From HGM13862 sp031553915 (GTDB lineage: Bacteria; Bacillota; Dehalobacteriia; UBA4068), in NCBI GenBank assembly GCA_031553915.1, contig JAVBKT010000001.1:1-64000 (forward strand): a stretch of 64,000 bases of DNA. Direction: 5' to 3'. This document shows positions 16,789-25,012 of the stretch, piece after piece (the first letter of the stretch is position 1; each line of letters begins with the position of its first letter). The notes under the pieces are model-generated. The model ran no database searches, was not told where the DNA came from, and was given only the letters and a program-made list of their open reading frames with translations. The translations under genes and the position numbers were made by a program.

Positions 16789-18324
16789 TTATTCCTCCTC
16801 ACCTGCCAATAATGCTGTAGCAAATTCTCTCATCGCTTTGCCGATCAATCTCTTGACTTCGCCTTCATCCATGCTGGAAGCTCCAGCGCCGGTATTGGCC
16901 TGGATGACAAAAGAGGTACCGTCAAAAAGATTGGTCATTCTGCCCAGGAAGAGCGAGCCTTTACCGATGATCATCGCGTTTTTGATTTTGCCATCGAGTA
17001 TATCTTGACGGGCAAAGCCAATATAAGGAACGCCGGAGGGGATATGTCCCTGGGTTGGCGCCCAACCGGTCATACCATGTTCATCCGCAAAAGTTACCAG
17101 ATCAGCTTTTTCCATCTCTTTCTTCATCACGCCCAGAGCGCCGATCATTTTATAGTTGGCGGCAGGAACATCACCAGCGCCAGCGGGTTTGGTGATATCC
17201 GGGTTTTGCATTTCCGCACTATATTTATCAATATCAACAATCTTCATATTGTTTCTTTCCAGCGGAATAGAAACCAAGGAATTGATAACTGCCTGCGGAG
17301 AAGAGCCGGTGCCAACAGTATGACGGCCCACGATATCCAGATTAACTTCCGGGTTTACGCCATCATTTTCGCTCAGCAAAATAGAGAAACCACCAAGAAC
17401 GTCTTCCATAACCGGGAGCTCTTTTTTGACATGGTCTTTAGAGTTCATGCCCAGCTTGGCAGTACAACCGCCTGCAGTAACGACTACATTTTTGTAAGCG
17501 CCGGATTTAACCAAAGCAGCAGCTGTGATCATCGCATGTGCCGGAGCTGCGCAGAAACCGCGTACGTCTTCGCCGGAAGCATTGACAAAACCGGCAATCT
17601 CGGCCGCAGCTTTGGCAAAGTTGCCGCCGCCGCGCTGATTCATATCGCCGCAAGCTTCTTCAGAGCAGTCAATAACGTATTCGATATCATTAACATCAAG
17701 ATTATTTTTATCTACCAGGTGACGCAAAGCAAGTACAGAGCTTGCTTTGGAAACGAGGTTTTCATGCATAACATGAGCGTTTAGGTTAACGTCAATATCA
17801 TGAGCTCTTTTGACTACGCCAACCAATTTACCGTTTTGGTAAAGGGGTTCAGCATGGTCTTTCAGGAGAGCTTCCAGCTCAGCATGGTCAATACCATCTT
17901 TAACGCGTGATGCCATATCTTCGGTAACCATTTTATTGGCCACAAAACGTGGTTTAACATCAGCAACAAAATCTTTGTCCAGCAACAGCAGGTCAAAAAC
18001 ATCGCAAATCTGCATCAGCACATAAAATTCATCCTGAGGTAGAATTTCGCCAAATTTGCCGTCTCTTTTTGCATCAACTTTTTTATCATACCAAGGCTGC
18101 TCAATAGCGCCGAGATCAGCCGGGGTCATATTGCCAATATAGGTTTGGTTAGGAGCATAGGATACCACATCATCATAGCTTCTGATGAATTTCGGCATCG
18201 CTTTTAAGTAATCAGAATCAGGATTAACAATCTTTTCAGTTGTTATAGTGGTGCCGTTTTCCATGATCATATCCGGGGTATGAACCAGAACATAACTGGC
18301 GCCTTTAATGACACTGTTGTTCAT
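16789..18324 (-). CDS. grdC: Glycine/sarcosine/betaine reductase component C, beta subunit
   Basis: The 511-residue protein matches GrdC in length and in its FabH/thiolase-like character: MNQRGGGNFAKAAAEIAGF, then GEDVRGFCAAPAHAMITAAAL with the probable acyl-accepting Cys, and the GHIPSGVPYIG and GKGSLFLGRMTNLFDG regions near the C-terminus. GrdC and GrdD together convert the GrdA-bound carboxymethyl group to acetyl phosphate. It lies 159 bases downstream of grdA with a strong hairpin between them, and is translationally tight with grdD (2-base gap). Confidence 0.93.
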   Translation of the reverse strand: MNNSVIKGASYVLVHTPDMIMENGTTITTEKIVNPDSDYLKAMPKFIRSYDDVVSYAPNQTYIGNMTPADLGAIEQPWYDKKVDAKRDGKFGEILPQDEFYVLMQICDVFDLLLLDKDFVADVKPRFVANKMVTEDMASRVKDGIDHAELEALLKDHAEPLYQNGKLVGVVKRAHDIDVNLNAHVMHENLVSKASSVLALRHLVDKNNLDVNDIEYVIDCSEEACGDMNQRGGGNFAKAAAEIAGFVNASGEDVRGFCAAPAHAMITAAALVKSGAYKNVVVTAGGCTAKLGMNSKDHVKKELPVMEDVLGGFSILLSENDGVNPEVNLDIVGRHTVGTGSSPQAVINSLVSIPLERNNMKIVDIDKYSAEMQNPDITKPAGAGDVPAANYKMIGALGVMKKEMEKADLVTFADEHGMTGWAPTQGHIPSGVPYIGFARQDILDGKIKNAMIIGKGSLFLGRMTNLFDGTSFVIQANTGAGASSMDEGEVKRLIGKAMREFATALLAGEEE

Positions 18325-18439
18325 TATATTATTCCTCCGTTATTATTCGTACGTTTATCTGTACTGCCTTTATCTATATATTGGTGAAACCCTATCACCC
18401 GAAATTAATTTATTATGCACCGCTATTAATATAATAGGA

Positions 18440-18474
18440 GTGGTGATACGCCGGATAACCCAGCGTACCACCAC
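18440..18474 (-). other. Intra-operon hairpin between grdA and grdC
   Basis: GTGGTGATACGC (18440-18451) pairs with GCGTACCACCAC (18463-18474) with one mismatch. It begins 10 bases after the grdA stop. There is no T run on the minus-strand side, so it looks like a 3' stabiliser, a processing site or a weak attenuator rather than a full terminator. Confidence 0.65.
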
Positions 18475-18483
18475 AGCTAAAAT

Positions 18484-18954
18484 TTAATATTTGCAGAATT
18501 GGTCACGAATGGATTTCATTTCTGCTGCGATAGCATCAACATCAAGAACCATCTCCATCATACCTACTTGTTCTTCATAAAGGTCTGCTGGGATTTCATC
18601 CTTGATTTCTTGTTCACATACATGGTATGCTCTGAGTCCCAACTGGACTCCTGCTAATGGGCCGGCAAAAGTTGGGTCGCCTGCTGATACGGTTTCTGCA
18701 GAGAGACCTGCAGATTCAGATTCGGAAGTACCGAGAACAACGAGAATGTTCTCTGGCCCGTATTGTTCAGCTAGGTCTTTAACCCTCTTTTGATTTTCCA
18801 GGTCCATAGCACCTGCGGCAGTTCAGACAAAGCACTCGGTGGAAGAAAATACTACATCGCCTTTTGCAGCTTTGATGCATTCTTCAATTGCAGGACCAGG
18901 AACTCCGTCGCGATCGCCGATAATAATAACTTTTTTACCTTCGATTAAGCTCAC
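18484..18954 (-). CDS. grdA: Glycine/sarcosine/betaine reductase component A, selenoprotein
   Basis: The 156-residue protein has an in-frame UGA read as selenocysteine at codon 44 (18823-18825), in the exact family context CFV-Sec-TAAGAMDLE. The start is GTG at 18954 with GGAGG 8 bases upstream (MSLIEGKKVIIIGDRDGVPG follows). GrdA carries the substrate carbon as a Se-carboxymethyl group between component B and component C. Sec at residue 44 and the total length agree with the E. acidaminophilum protein as I remember it. A hairpin CAGGT/ACCTG with loop GCTATGG lies 7 bases after the UGA. Automatic annotation tends to truncate this gene at the Met in GAMDLE. Confidence 0.96.
18799..18815 (-). 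promoter_or_regulatory. Candidate SECIS hairpin of grdA
   Basis: In the grdA mRNA, CAGGT (18811-18815) pairs with ACCTG (18799-18803) around the 7-base loop GCTATGG. It lies 7 bases after the Sec UGA. Bacterial SECIS elements are short coding-region hairpins at this place with a G-G or G-U in the loop. Confidence 0.55.
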
Positions 18955-19015
18955 TTGTGTTTCCTCCTTCCCGAAATAATTTTTATACTATCCCCAAAAG
19001 GGAGTATAAAACAGT

Positions 19016-19336
19016 TTAGATATATTTTTTGACCATTGCTTCGATGTTTTCACGAGTTGCATCGTCTTTAACCAGTTCTTCTACTTTTTCGCCGGCTTTG
19101 TAAATAACCATAGCAGGCAAACCCATAACACGCTGACCAATAGCCAGTCTACGGTTTTCTGTAGTATTCAATGCTGCAAATTTAAGATTGCCGCCTGCGT
19201 TTTTGTCTGCCAGTTCATGGACGAAAGGCATCAATTCAGCGCAGGGAACGCAGCCATTGCCATAATAGTCAACAAATACATAACCATCGGCTTGAAGTAC
19301 TTCAGCTTCAAAATTATCTTTGTTCAGTTCGAGCAT
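19016..19336 (-). CDS. trxA: Thioredoxin of the glycine/betaine reductase system
   Basis: The 106-residue thioredoxin has the active site GCVPC (residues about 28-32) instead of the common WCGPC. This variant is, to my knowledge, typical of thioredoxins tied to glycine reductase in amino-acid-fermenting clostridia. The cis-Pro loop GLPAMVIY is intact. It passes electrons from TrxB to the Sec/Cys centres of components A and B. It lies between trxB and grdA on the same strand, 61 bases before the grdA start. Confidence 0.93.
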   Translation of the reverse strand: MLELNKDNFEAEVLQADGYVFVDYYGNGCVPCAELMPFVHELADKNAGGNLKFAALNTTENRRLAIGQRVMGLPAMVIYKAGEKVEELVKDDATRENIEAMVKKYI

Positions 19337-19390
19337 TTTAATTTCCTCCTATTTTTGGTTGTATTATATCAAGCAAAAGCTTAATAACTA

Positions 19391-20326
19391 TTAATAACCT
19401 TCAATATAATGACCAGCTTCAACAGCGGCAATAGCGCCGTCAGCAGCTGCGGTAACAACCTGGCGCAAGCTTTTCTTGCGGGCATCGCCTGCGGCAAAAA
19501 CGCCAGGGATATTGGTATGCATATCATCATCGGTTATAATGTAGTTTTTCTCCATTTCCACTTTGCCTTCGAGGAAGGTGGTGTTGGGAATAAAACCAAT
19601 GAAGCCGAAGACGCCAAAAGTACCGTCTTCTTCAGGAGCAAGAATTTCTCTCTCCTCACCGGTTTGGGTGTCCTTGACAGTCATAGCTTCCAAAATGCCG
19701 TCGCCCTTCAGCTCAGTGATAACGCTGTTCCACATCACTTCTAATTTGGGGTTAGCAAAAGCTTTTTCCTGAATAGATTTTGCTGCGCGCAGCTCATCAC
19801 GGCGATGAACAACATAAACCTTGCGGGCAAATTTGGTCAGATACATAGCTTCTTCCACAGCGGAATCGCCGCCGCCAACCACATAAACTTCCATATCTTC
19901 AAAGAATGCAGCGTCGCAGGTAGCGCAGTAAGATACGCCTTTACCAACCAGTTCCTGCTCACCAGGGCAGCCAATAGGTCTGGGATAAGCGCCCGGAGCA
20001 AGAATGATGGTTTTTGCCTGGTATTCAGCATTCTTACAAATAACTTTTTTAATATCGCCTTCCAGCTGAAGATCGTCTACGGTATCGTAGATTCTCTCTG
20101 CGCCAAAATGGTCAGCTTGATGAGCCATTCTCTCAATCAGAGAAGGGCCGCTATCGCCTTCCACGCCGCCAGGATAATTTTCGATTTCATCGGTACTAAC
20201 AATCTGGCCGCCGACTTTTGCCTTTTCGATAATCAAGGTATCAAGGCGGGCACGCCCAGCATAACTGCCTGCGGATAAACCAGCAGGGCCGGCACCAATA
20301 ATAATAACGTCGTATATCTTTGTCAT
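19391..20326 (-). CDS. trxB: Thioredoxin reductase
   Basis: The 311-residue flavoprotein has an N-terminal FAD-binding GAGPAGLSAG, the redox-active disulfide CATCDAAFF (about residues 135-138), the NAD(P)H-binding GGGDSAVEEA, and the C-terminal FAD motif GVFAAGDARKKSLRQVVTAAADG. It supplies reducing equivalents to the adjacent thioredoxin. The ATG at 20326 (MTKIYDVIIIGAG) follows GAGGAG; a Met four codons upstream overlaps that site and is rejected. A large structured hairpin precedes it in the operon. Confidence 0.95.
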   Translation of the reverse strand: MTKIYDVIIIGAGPAGLSAGSYAGRARLDTLIIEKAKVGGQIVSTDEIENYPGGVEGDSGPSLIERMAHQADHFGAERIYDTVDDLQLEGDIKKVICKNAEYQAKTIILAPGAYPRPIGCPGEQELVGKGVSYCATCDAAFFEDMEVYVVGGGDSAVEEAMYLTKFARKVYVVHRRDELRAAKSIQEKAFANPKLEVMWNSVITELKGDGILEAMTVKDTQTGEEREILAPEEDGTFGVFGFIGFIPNTTFLEGKVEMEKNYIITDDDMHTNIPGVFAAGDARKKSLRQVVTAAADGAIAAVEAGHYIEGY

Positions 20327-20388
20327 ACTACTCCTCATCCTTCTCGTCCTGCGCTAAATTCTAGCCTTTCCCCCGCAAACAAGATTCC

Positions 20389-20464
20389 TGTGCAGCATTG
20401 CGCCAGCGCAGGGCACTAAACAAGCATACCTGTCTAGTGCCCATTGCTGGGATTATTCTGCACA
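20389..20464 (-). other. Three-tier symmetric hairpin between the component B selenoprotein gene and trxB
   Basis: TGTGCAG (20389-20395) pairs with CTGCACA (20458-20464). CCAGC (20403-20407) pairs with GCTGG (20446-20450). GGGCACTA (20411-20418) pairs with TAGTGCCC (20435-20442). The internal loops are symmetric (7+7 and 3+3), and the apical loop is 16 bases. No T run follows on the minus strand, so it is not a standard terminator. It could be a processing or stability element, or a regulatory RNA domain inside the grd transcript. Confidence 0.6.
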
Positions 20465-20601
20465 ATTTCCTGCCATATCATACCGGAGTAATAATGGCCG
20501 GTAACTTTGCAAAAGGAACCATATTTACGGAGAGAAACAATATAAACAGGACCGCTTAAATTTATTTTCTCCGGTACGCAGCTTAGGCTACGCAATAAAA
20601 A

Positions 20602-21942
20602 TTATTCAATAACAACGGTCTTTGGAGCATCCATATCTTCTTGGAGAAGCTGAAGAGCAGCTTCAACATATTTGCGGCGAAGAGCTTTTTCTTTATCAGC
20701 ATTTTCCAGTTTAGGATTGCCAACCGGATGCGGAACGGCATTACCAACAACGATTCTGTTAACGCCGACCATCTCAGCGATGTTCGGGATAGCAGTGATC
20801 TGAACAGTTGGGATACCAGCTTTTTCTAAACCTCTAGCAATCGTTGACCCGCAACGAGTAGAGGTGCCTCATGTGGAGGGCAGGATAACGCCATCAATAC
20901 CGCCACGAGCCACGATATCAGCGGCAATAGCCTCACCAACTTCGGCGCAACGTTTGGAAACGGTGGTGCAGGCTGGCATTGCATAATAAACTTTATCAAG
21001 TTTACCAACTCTGCCTTCGCCAACCATATCTTCCATAACATCCTTAGGCAAAAGTCTGTCTGGATCCTGCAATACATAGTCATTGAAATAACCGGCATGA
21101 ACTACTTCATAGGCTTCGAATACTTTATCGAGGTCATATGCAGCCCAAACAAGATTACTTCTGGTAGCCATTCTGTCAGGATTGCCTTTTGGTACCAAGC
21201 CGCCGTCAGAGACAAAAGCGATAGTAGCTTTGGACATATCTTTGATAGCTTTTGGCGGTTCGATGACTTCCAGTCTTTCCGGAACAACTTCAGTGACGAA
21301 TGCTTCGCCGTTCAATTTCTGAACTATTTTTTCAACAGCACGTTCTGCCATTGATTTGTCAATCTTGGCATTGCGCAGAACGTCGCGGGTGAAGTAGTTA
21401 TATTCTACTGGATCAGGAATATATTCCAAGCTGATAAGTCTGGTTTCTTTGCCGGTTTTGTCTTCCAACAAATACTTAGCCAATTTAGCCATATCAGTGA
21501 CATTGGGAACCATAGTACGGCTGTTATTGGAGCCTTTGGTGATATAGACTTCTTTGCGGTACATATCCATACCAGGACCAGATTCGTCCATGCTGCTTAC
21601 GCAAGGAATGCCGAGCTCATCCTGGACTGCTTTACACATAGCGCCGCATGCTACGCTATAGCGGCCAGCTGCGAATGCCGGACCGGCAAAGAATACGTCC
21701 GGATTATATTTTTTAACAAGAGCCAAACCTTCGGCAGAGTTTTTGTCGGTATCATCACCAAAATAGTCATCGCCGCAGATAACGGTTGCAACGATTTCAA
21801 AATCATCACCAAGCTGAGCTTGAAGAGCCACACCAGGGCCGACTGGTCCTTCCTTAACAGAAAAGCCGACTGCTGCTGCTTCTTCAGCACCGAGCTGACC
21901 AAAGAACTGGTTCAGATAGTGCACAACTTTATATTTAGCCAT
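20602..21942 (-). CDS. grdH: Glycine/sarcosine/betaine reductase component B selenoprotein (GrdB/GrdF/GrdH family, probably GrdH-type)
   Basis: The 446-residue protein has an in-frame UGA at codon 358 (20869-20871) read as Sec. Translation continues in frame as GTSTRCGSTIARGLEKAG and on to TAA at 20602. The redox motif is thus Sec-G-T-S-T-R-C: one Cys where the glycine enzyme, as I recall it, has two (Sec-x-x-C-x-x-C). Component B binds the substrate amine and, with GrdA, cleaves the C-N bond. A strong SECIS-like hairpin follows the UGA. It lies directly downstream of the alpha subunit gene. GrdH (betaine) is favoured over GrdB because of that partner; the exact substrate is uncertain. Confidence 0.88.
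20831..20864 (-). promoter_or_regulatory. SECIS hairpin of the component B selenoprotein
   Basis: Starting 4 bases after the UGA, CCTCTA (20859-20864) pairs with TAGAGG (20831-20836). The inner CGTTG (20852-20856) pairs with CAACG (20842-20846), leaving the apical loop CGGGT. All of it lies within the coding frame. The two-tier stem with G-G in a small loop is what a bacterial selenocysteine insertion element looks like. Confidence 0.75.
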
Positions 21943-21966
21943 TTTTGTTACACCTCACCTTTCCAA

Positions 21967-23259
21967 TTAATATTCTTCCACAATAATCTTACGGCTGCCG
22001 GTGTGGTCCATGCAACCTGCGATATTATACTGTTCAAGACCAATCACATCATCACCGGCATATTGCGGGATTGGTTCCGGATAATACAACTTGGTTTTTT
22101 CGGTGCCGCCCAAGATTTTTTCAGCTTTGAAAGGAATCTTAGTGGTTTTTTCAAACATAGCGCCGGAAATAACGATCAAGTCGAGTTCGATATCATTGTA
22201 GAGAATGGTATCAGCCAAAGTACCGGTAGCGGTCAATGGAGTGGTGGTGCAGCAAGTCTTAACACCAAGTCTTTCCATCGCAACACCAGTGGAAGAAATA
22301 TCAGCATGTGGCATACCACCGAGGATTTTGACCAGGATAACGCCATCTGCATGCAGGATATTTTTAGCAAGGTTAGCTGCCATGGTAGCGGTTACGACAC
22401 GGCCATCAAGGGTAGTGTTGGCAGGGCCGGAGATAACACCAATAAAGTTAAGGTCTTTGCCATGATGTTTGTAGAGCTCTTTAACAACGCCAAAATTCTG
22501 AATGCTATAGGAATCAAGGGCTTTCAGAGCGTTCCAACCGACAAAACCACCGTCCAAAACTTCGTTTGGATTATAAATTGTGGGGAAAGTGTTGGTAACA
22601 GGTGCGCCGTAAACAATTTTATCAGAAACAGCCATATAGTCGAACTGTGGGCTGTAGTTCTGATAGAAAAGAGCAACGCGGGGAAGCTTAGGATCTACGG
22701 TTTCGCCAACCTCAGATTCAAATACTTCGGTTTCTTTAACAGCCAGGCCTTCAGCAGCACGGGCTACGAAGACAGCAGCTTTAAAACCAGCAATCTTAAC
22801 AGCATTTTCAAAATCGCGTTCTTCAACACCGTCAACTTTATAAGGAGCAACTGACAGGTTAACAAAATTAGAATATAGTGAGATGCCTGACATCGGGCCA
22901 TCACTATCAAGAACAGCGGTTTCAACCCTGTTAGTGCAAGGGTTGGATACTATGATAGCCGTACCGAGCAAGGATCTGGTTTTACCAGAGCCGGCAGTAT
23001 GCATTTCGCCGAGGAAACCAGGGAAGTCCTGGTTGTCCACACCAACTTTGCAGCGAGGCTGAACTACATCAACGACGTTAACCATTCTGGCTTTATCACC
23101 AGGTTTTACGATAGTCAGGTCAACAGATTTAATTCTTTCATCCTTAAGAATCTCTGCTTCCAATTCTTTAAGGTTCAAATACAAAACGCCATCTTTAGCG
23201 CTTGTAGCTGAGGACTCTTGAATATCTTTAATTTCAATCGAGTCAATCTCAAGTCTCAT
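21967..23259 (-). CDS. grdI: Glycine/sarcosine/betaine reductase component B alpha subunit (GrdE/GrdG/GrdI family), probably uncleaved GrdI-type
   Basis: The 430-residue protein is clearly of the GrdE family: MRLEIDSIEIKDIQ at the N-terminus, EMHTAGSGKTRSLLGTAIIVSNPCTN, then NEVLDGGFVG before ELYKHHGKDLNFIGV. In glycine-specific GrdE the chain is cut at Cys242, which becomes a pyruvoyl group that binds the amino group. Here residue 242 is Trp (GGFVGWNALKALD) and no Cys is near. As I recall, the betaine enzyme's subunit is not cleaved, because betaine cannot form the Schiff base. I therefore infer a betaine- or other-amine-specific subunit. It is the first gene after a consensus promoter. Confidence 0.85.
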   Translation of the reverse strand: MRLEIDSIEIKDIQESSATSAKDGVLYLNLKELEAEILKDERIKSVDLTIVKPGDKARMVNVVDVVQPRCKVGVDNQDFPGFLGEMHTAGSGKTRSLLGTAIIVSNPCTNRVETAVLDSDGPMSGISLYSNFVNLSVAPYKVDGVEERDFENAVKIAGFKAAVFVARAAEGLAVKETEVFESEVGETVDPKLPRVALFYQNYSPQFDYMAVSDKIVYGAPVTNTFPTIYNPNEVLDGGFVGWNALKALDSYSIQNFGVVKELYKHHGKDLNFIGVISGPANTTLDGRVVTATMAANLAKNILHADGVILVKILGGMPHADISSTGVAMERLGVKTCCTTTPLTATGTLADTILYNDIELDLIVISGAMFEKTTKIPFKAEKILGGTEKTKLYYPEPIPQYAGDDVIGLEQYNIAGCMDHTGSRKIIVEEY

Positions 23260-23343
23260 TGTTTCATCCTCCCACCTTAATTAAATATTTGAAAAACATA
23301 TTCAATACTTGGACAAAATTTGCCTAAGTATTTGAGCAAATTA

Positions 23344-23358
23344 AATTTTGACAAAATC
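23344..23358 (-). promoter_or_regulatory. Candidate CodY box in the grd leader
   Basis: The plus strand reads AATTTTGACAAAATC, differing at three positions from the CodY consensus AATTTTCWGAAAATT. It lies about 27-40 bases downstream of the predicted start of transcription, where bound CodY could block elongation. A codY gene is in the same window. This is a motif match only. Confidence 0.35.
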
Positions 23359-23391
23359 AAGATACTTGTAATATTTTTATTATCTACAATA

Positions 23392-23420
23392 ATTATATTA
23401 TAGGTATTTTCTAATGTCAA
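23392..23420 (-). promoter_or_regulatory. Consensus promoter of the grd operon
   Basis: On the minus strand, a perfect TTGACA (23415-23420), 17 bases and a perfect TATAAT (23392-23397). Transcription would start near 23385, giving a leader of about 125 bases before the GrdI-type gene. I see no glycine riboswitch core in it. Confidence 0.85.
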
Positions 23421-23488
23421 TATTGGTCAAAGATCACCGAATAGAGCCATAATTCAAAATCACTAGACAATTTCGGCTATTCTTCTTG

Positions 23489-23525
23489 CTTGCAGATAGG
23501 CCACCATCGGTGACCTATCTGCAAG
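23489..23525 (-). other. Strong hairpin after the aminotransferase gene
   Basis: CTTGCAGATAGGCCA pairs with TGACCTATCTGCAAG with a single imperfect pair. It is located 53 bases beyond the aminotransferase stop and about 70 bases upstream of the grd -35. There is no T run on the minus-strand side, so termination is uncertain. It may be a 3'-end protector. Confidence 0.55.
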
Positions 23526-23577
23526 GTTGTTCCTGTTCAAGGTTGTTGTTTTTCTTATCAGTTGGCTGTTTTGCAGA

Positions 23578-24915
23578 CTATTCAAGTACTGCGTCGCAAG
23601 CTGCTGCCAGAATTTCCATACCCTGGTTCAACTGTTCGTCGGTCATTACCAGCGGCGGCAGGAATCTCATAACATTACCGCGGATTCCGCAGTTAAGTAC
23701 GATCATGCCTCTCTTGCGGCATTCGGCCATAATATTGTTCAACAGGCCTGCTGCCGGTTTCTTGGTTACCGGGTCTTCGACGAATTCTGCTGCACACATC
23801 GCGCCTACGCCACGGATGTCGCCCAGTTGCGGATGTTTCTTCTGAATTTCAGTGCAGGCTGCTTTGATCTTGTCGCCAATTTGCAAAGCGCGTGCACAGA
23901 AATCTGTTTCTTTGAAGGTGTCAATTGCGGCACAGGATGCTGCGCATGCTACCGCATTACCCATATAAGTACCGCCCAACTGGCCAGGAAGAACCTTATC
24001 CAGTTCAGACTGTACCAGCGCTGCACTAAGAGGCATACCTGCTGCCATGGATTTGGCGATGGTCATAATGTCTGGTGCAAAACCAGCATATTCAATACCA
24101 AACCATTTACCAGTACGGCAGAAACCGCTCTGGATTTCATCAGCAATATAGAGAATGCCGTATTTTTCGCACAGTTTTTTGATGCCTTGGATATATCTTA
24201 CCGGTTGCGGCAAGAATCCGCCTTCGCCTTGGATAAACTCGGCGATGAAGGCTGCGATGTATTCGCTGTCAAATACGTTGGCAAATTTGAAGGCTGCTTC
24301 TTCCAGCAGGGCGTCAACATATTGATCTTCGGTCAGGCTGCCGCCGTAACGATAATAATAGGCGCCATCCAGTCTGTAAAGCTCTGAGGGTTGCGGGCCT
24401 TGGCCATTCTTCTGCGGTGCACATTTATAAGTCAATGCACTGGTCAAAAGGGTGCGGCCATGGAAAGCGTTGGTCAGGGAGATCAAGCCACCGCGTTTGG
24501 TTGCCGCTTTGGCTATTTTGGTGGCGTTTTCTACTGCTTCAGAGCCGGAGCTGGCAAATACTGCTCTCATCTCTTTGCCAAAAGGAGTGATGGTGTTAAT
24601 CTTTTCCGCCAAGACCAGATCTGGTTCATACTGGCAATAGTTGACCATCGTGCACATCATTTTGCCTGCCTGGTCTTGTACTGCTTTGACTACTTTGTCC
24701 GGGCAATGACCCAAACTAAGTACGCCGACGCCGGCAAACATATCTAAATAGATATTGCCTTCTACGTCTTTAATTACTGCGCCTTTGGCTTCTTCGCCTA
24801 CTACCGGGGCCATTGGCAATGCGCCGATCAGGTATGGTCTAGCTTTAGCTGTCAGAGCGCTTGTTGCTTCGCCCGGCTGCTTGACGATATTTGCTAATTC
24901 TGTACCTTTTAACAT
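23578..24915 (-). CDS. PLP-dependent class III aminotransferase (GABA/ornithine/beta-alanine type)
   Basis: The 445-residue protein has a fold-type I aminotransferase layout. The cofactor phosphate site is SSGSEAVENATKIAK (about 119-133), the DEIQSGFCRTG region (about 258-268) carries the PLP-binding Asp, and IMTIAKSMAAGMP (about 280-292) has the Schiff-base Lys. The protein is full length. Such enzymes transfer omega- or alpha-amino groups to 2-oxoglutarate or pyruvate; the sequence does not give the exact substrate (4-aminobutyrate, ornithine or beta-alanine are candidates). AGGAGG lies before the ATG. It lies 97 bases downstream of the lyase gene and immediately upstream of the grd promoter. 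Confidence 0.88.
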   Translation of the reverse strand: MLKGTELANIVKQPGEATSALTAKARPYLIGALPMAPVVGEEAKGAVIKDVEGNIYLDMFAGVGVLSLGHCPDKVVKAVQDQAGKMMCTMVNYCQYEPDLVLAEKINTITPFGKEMRAVFASSGSEAVENATKIAKAATKRGGLISLTNAFHGRTLLTSALTYKCAPQKNGQGPQPSELYRLDGAYYYRYGGSLTEDQYVDALLEEAAFKFANVFDSEYIAAFIAEFIQGEGGFLPQPVRYIQGIKKLCEKYGILYIADEIQSGFCRTGKWFGIEYAGFAPDIMTIAKSMAAGMPLSAALVQSELDKVLPGQLGGTYMGNAVACAASCAAIDTFKETDFCARALQIGDKIKAACTEIQKKHPQLGDIRGVGAMCAAEFVEDPVTKKPAAGLLNNIMAECRKRGMIVLNCGIRGNVMRFLPPLVMTDEQLNQGMEILAAACDAVLE

Positions 24916-25012
24916 TTCTCTTTCCCTCCTAATTCTTTTCTTTATTTTTTAATCCCTCATACACCAGCTTAACTCTCCTAGCGTACTCGGGCATGAAAAC
25001 CTTTTGTTTGCC

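Noticed and set aside
18808..18954. Apparent premature stop splitting grdA
   Set aside because: The UGA is in the exact CFV-Sec-TAAGAMDLE context of GrdA at residue 44, so it is selenocysteine, not a pseudogene.
21820..22854. Plus-strand reading frame of 344 codons
   Set aside because: Antisense to the component B genes; it is composed of the complementary codons and has no ribosome binding site.
23260..23390. Glycine riboswitch upstream of the grd operon
   Set aside because: The leader is AT-rich and lacks the conserved G-rich core and paired aptamers expected for that class.
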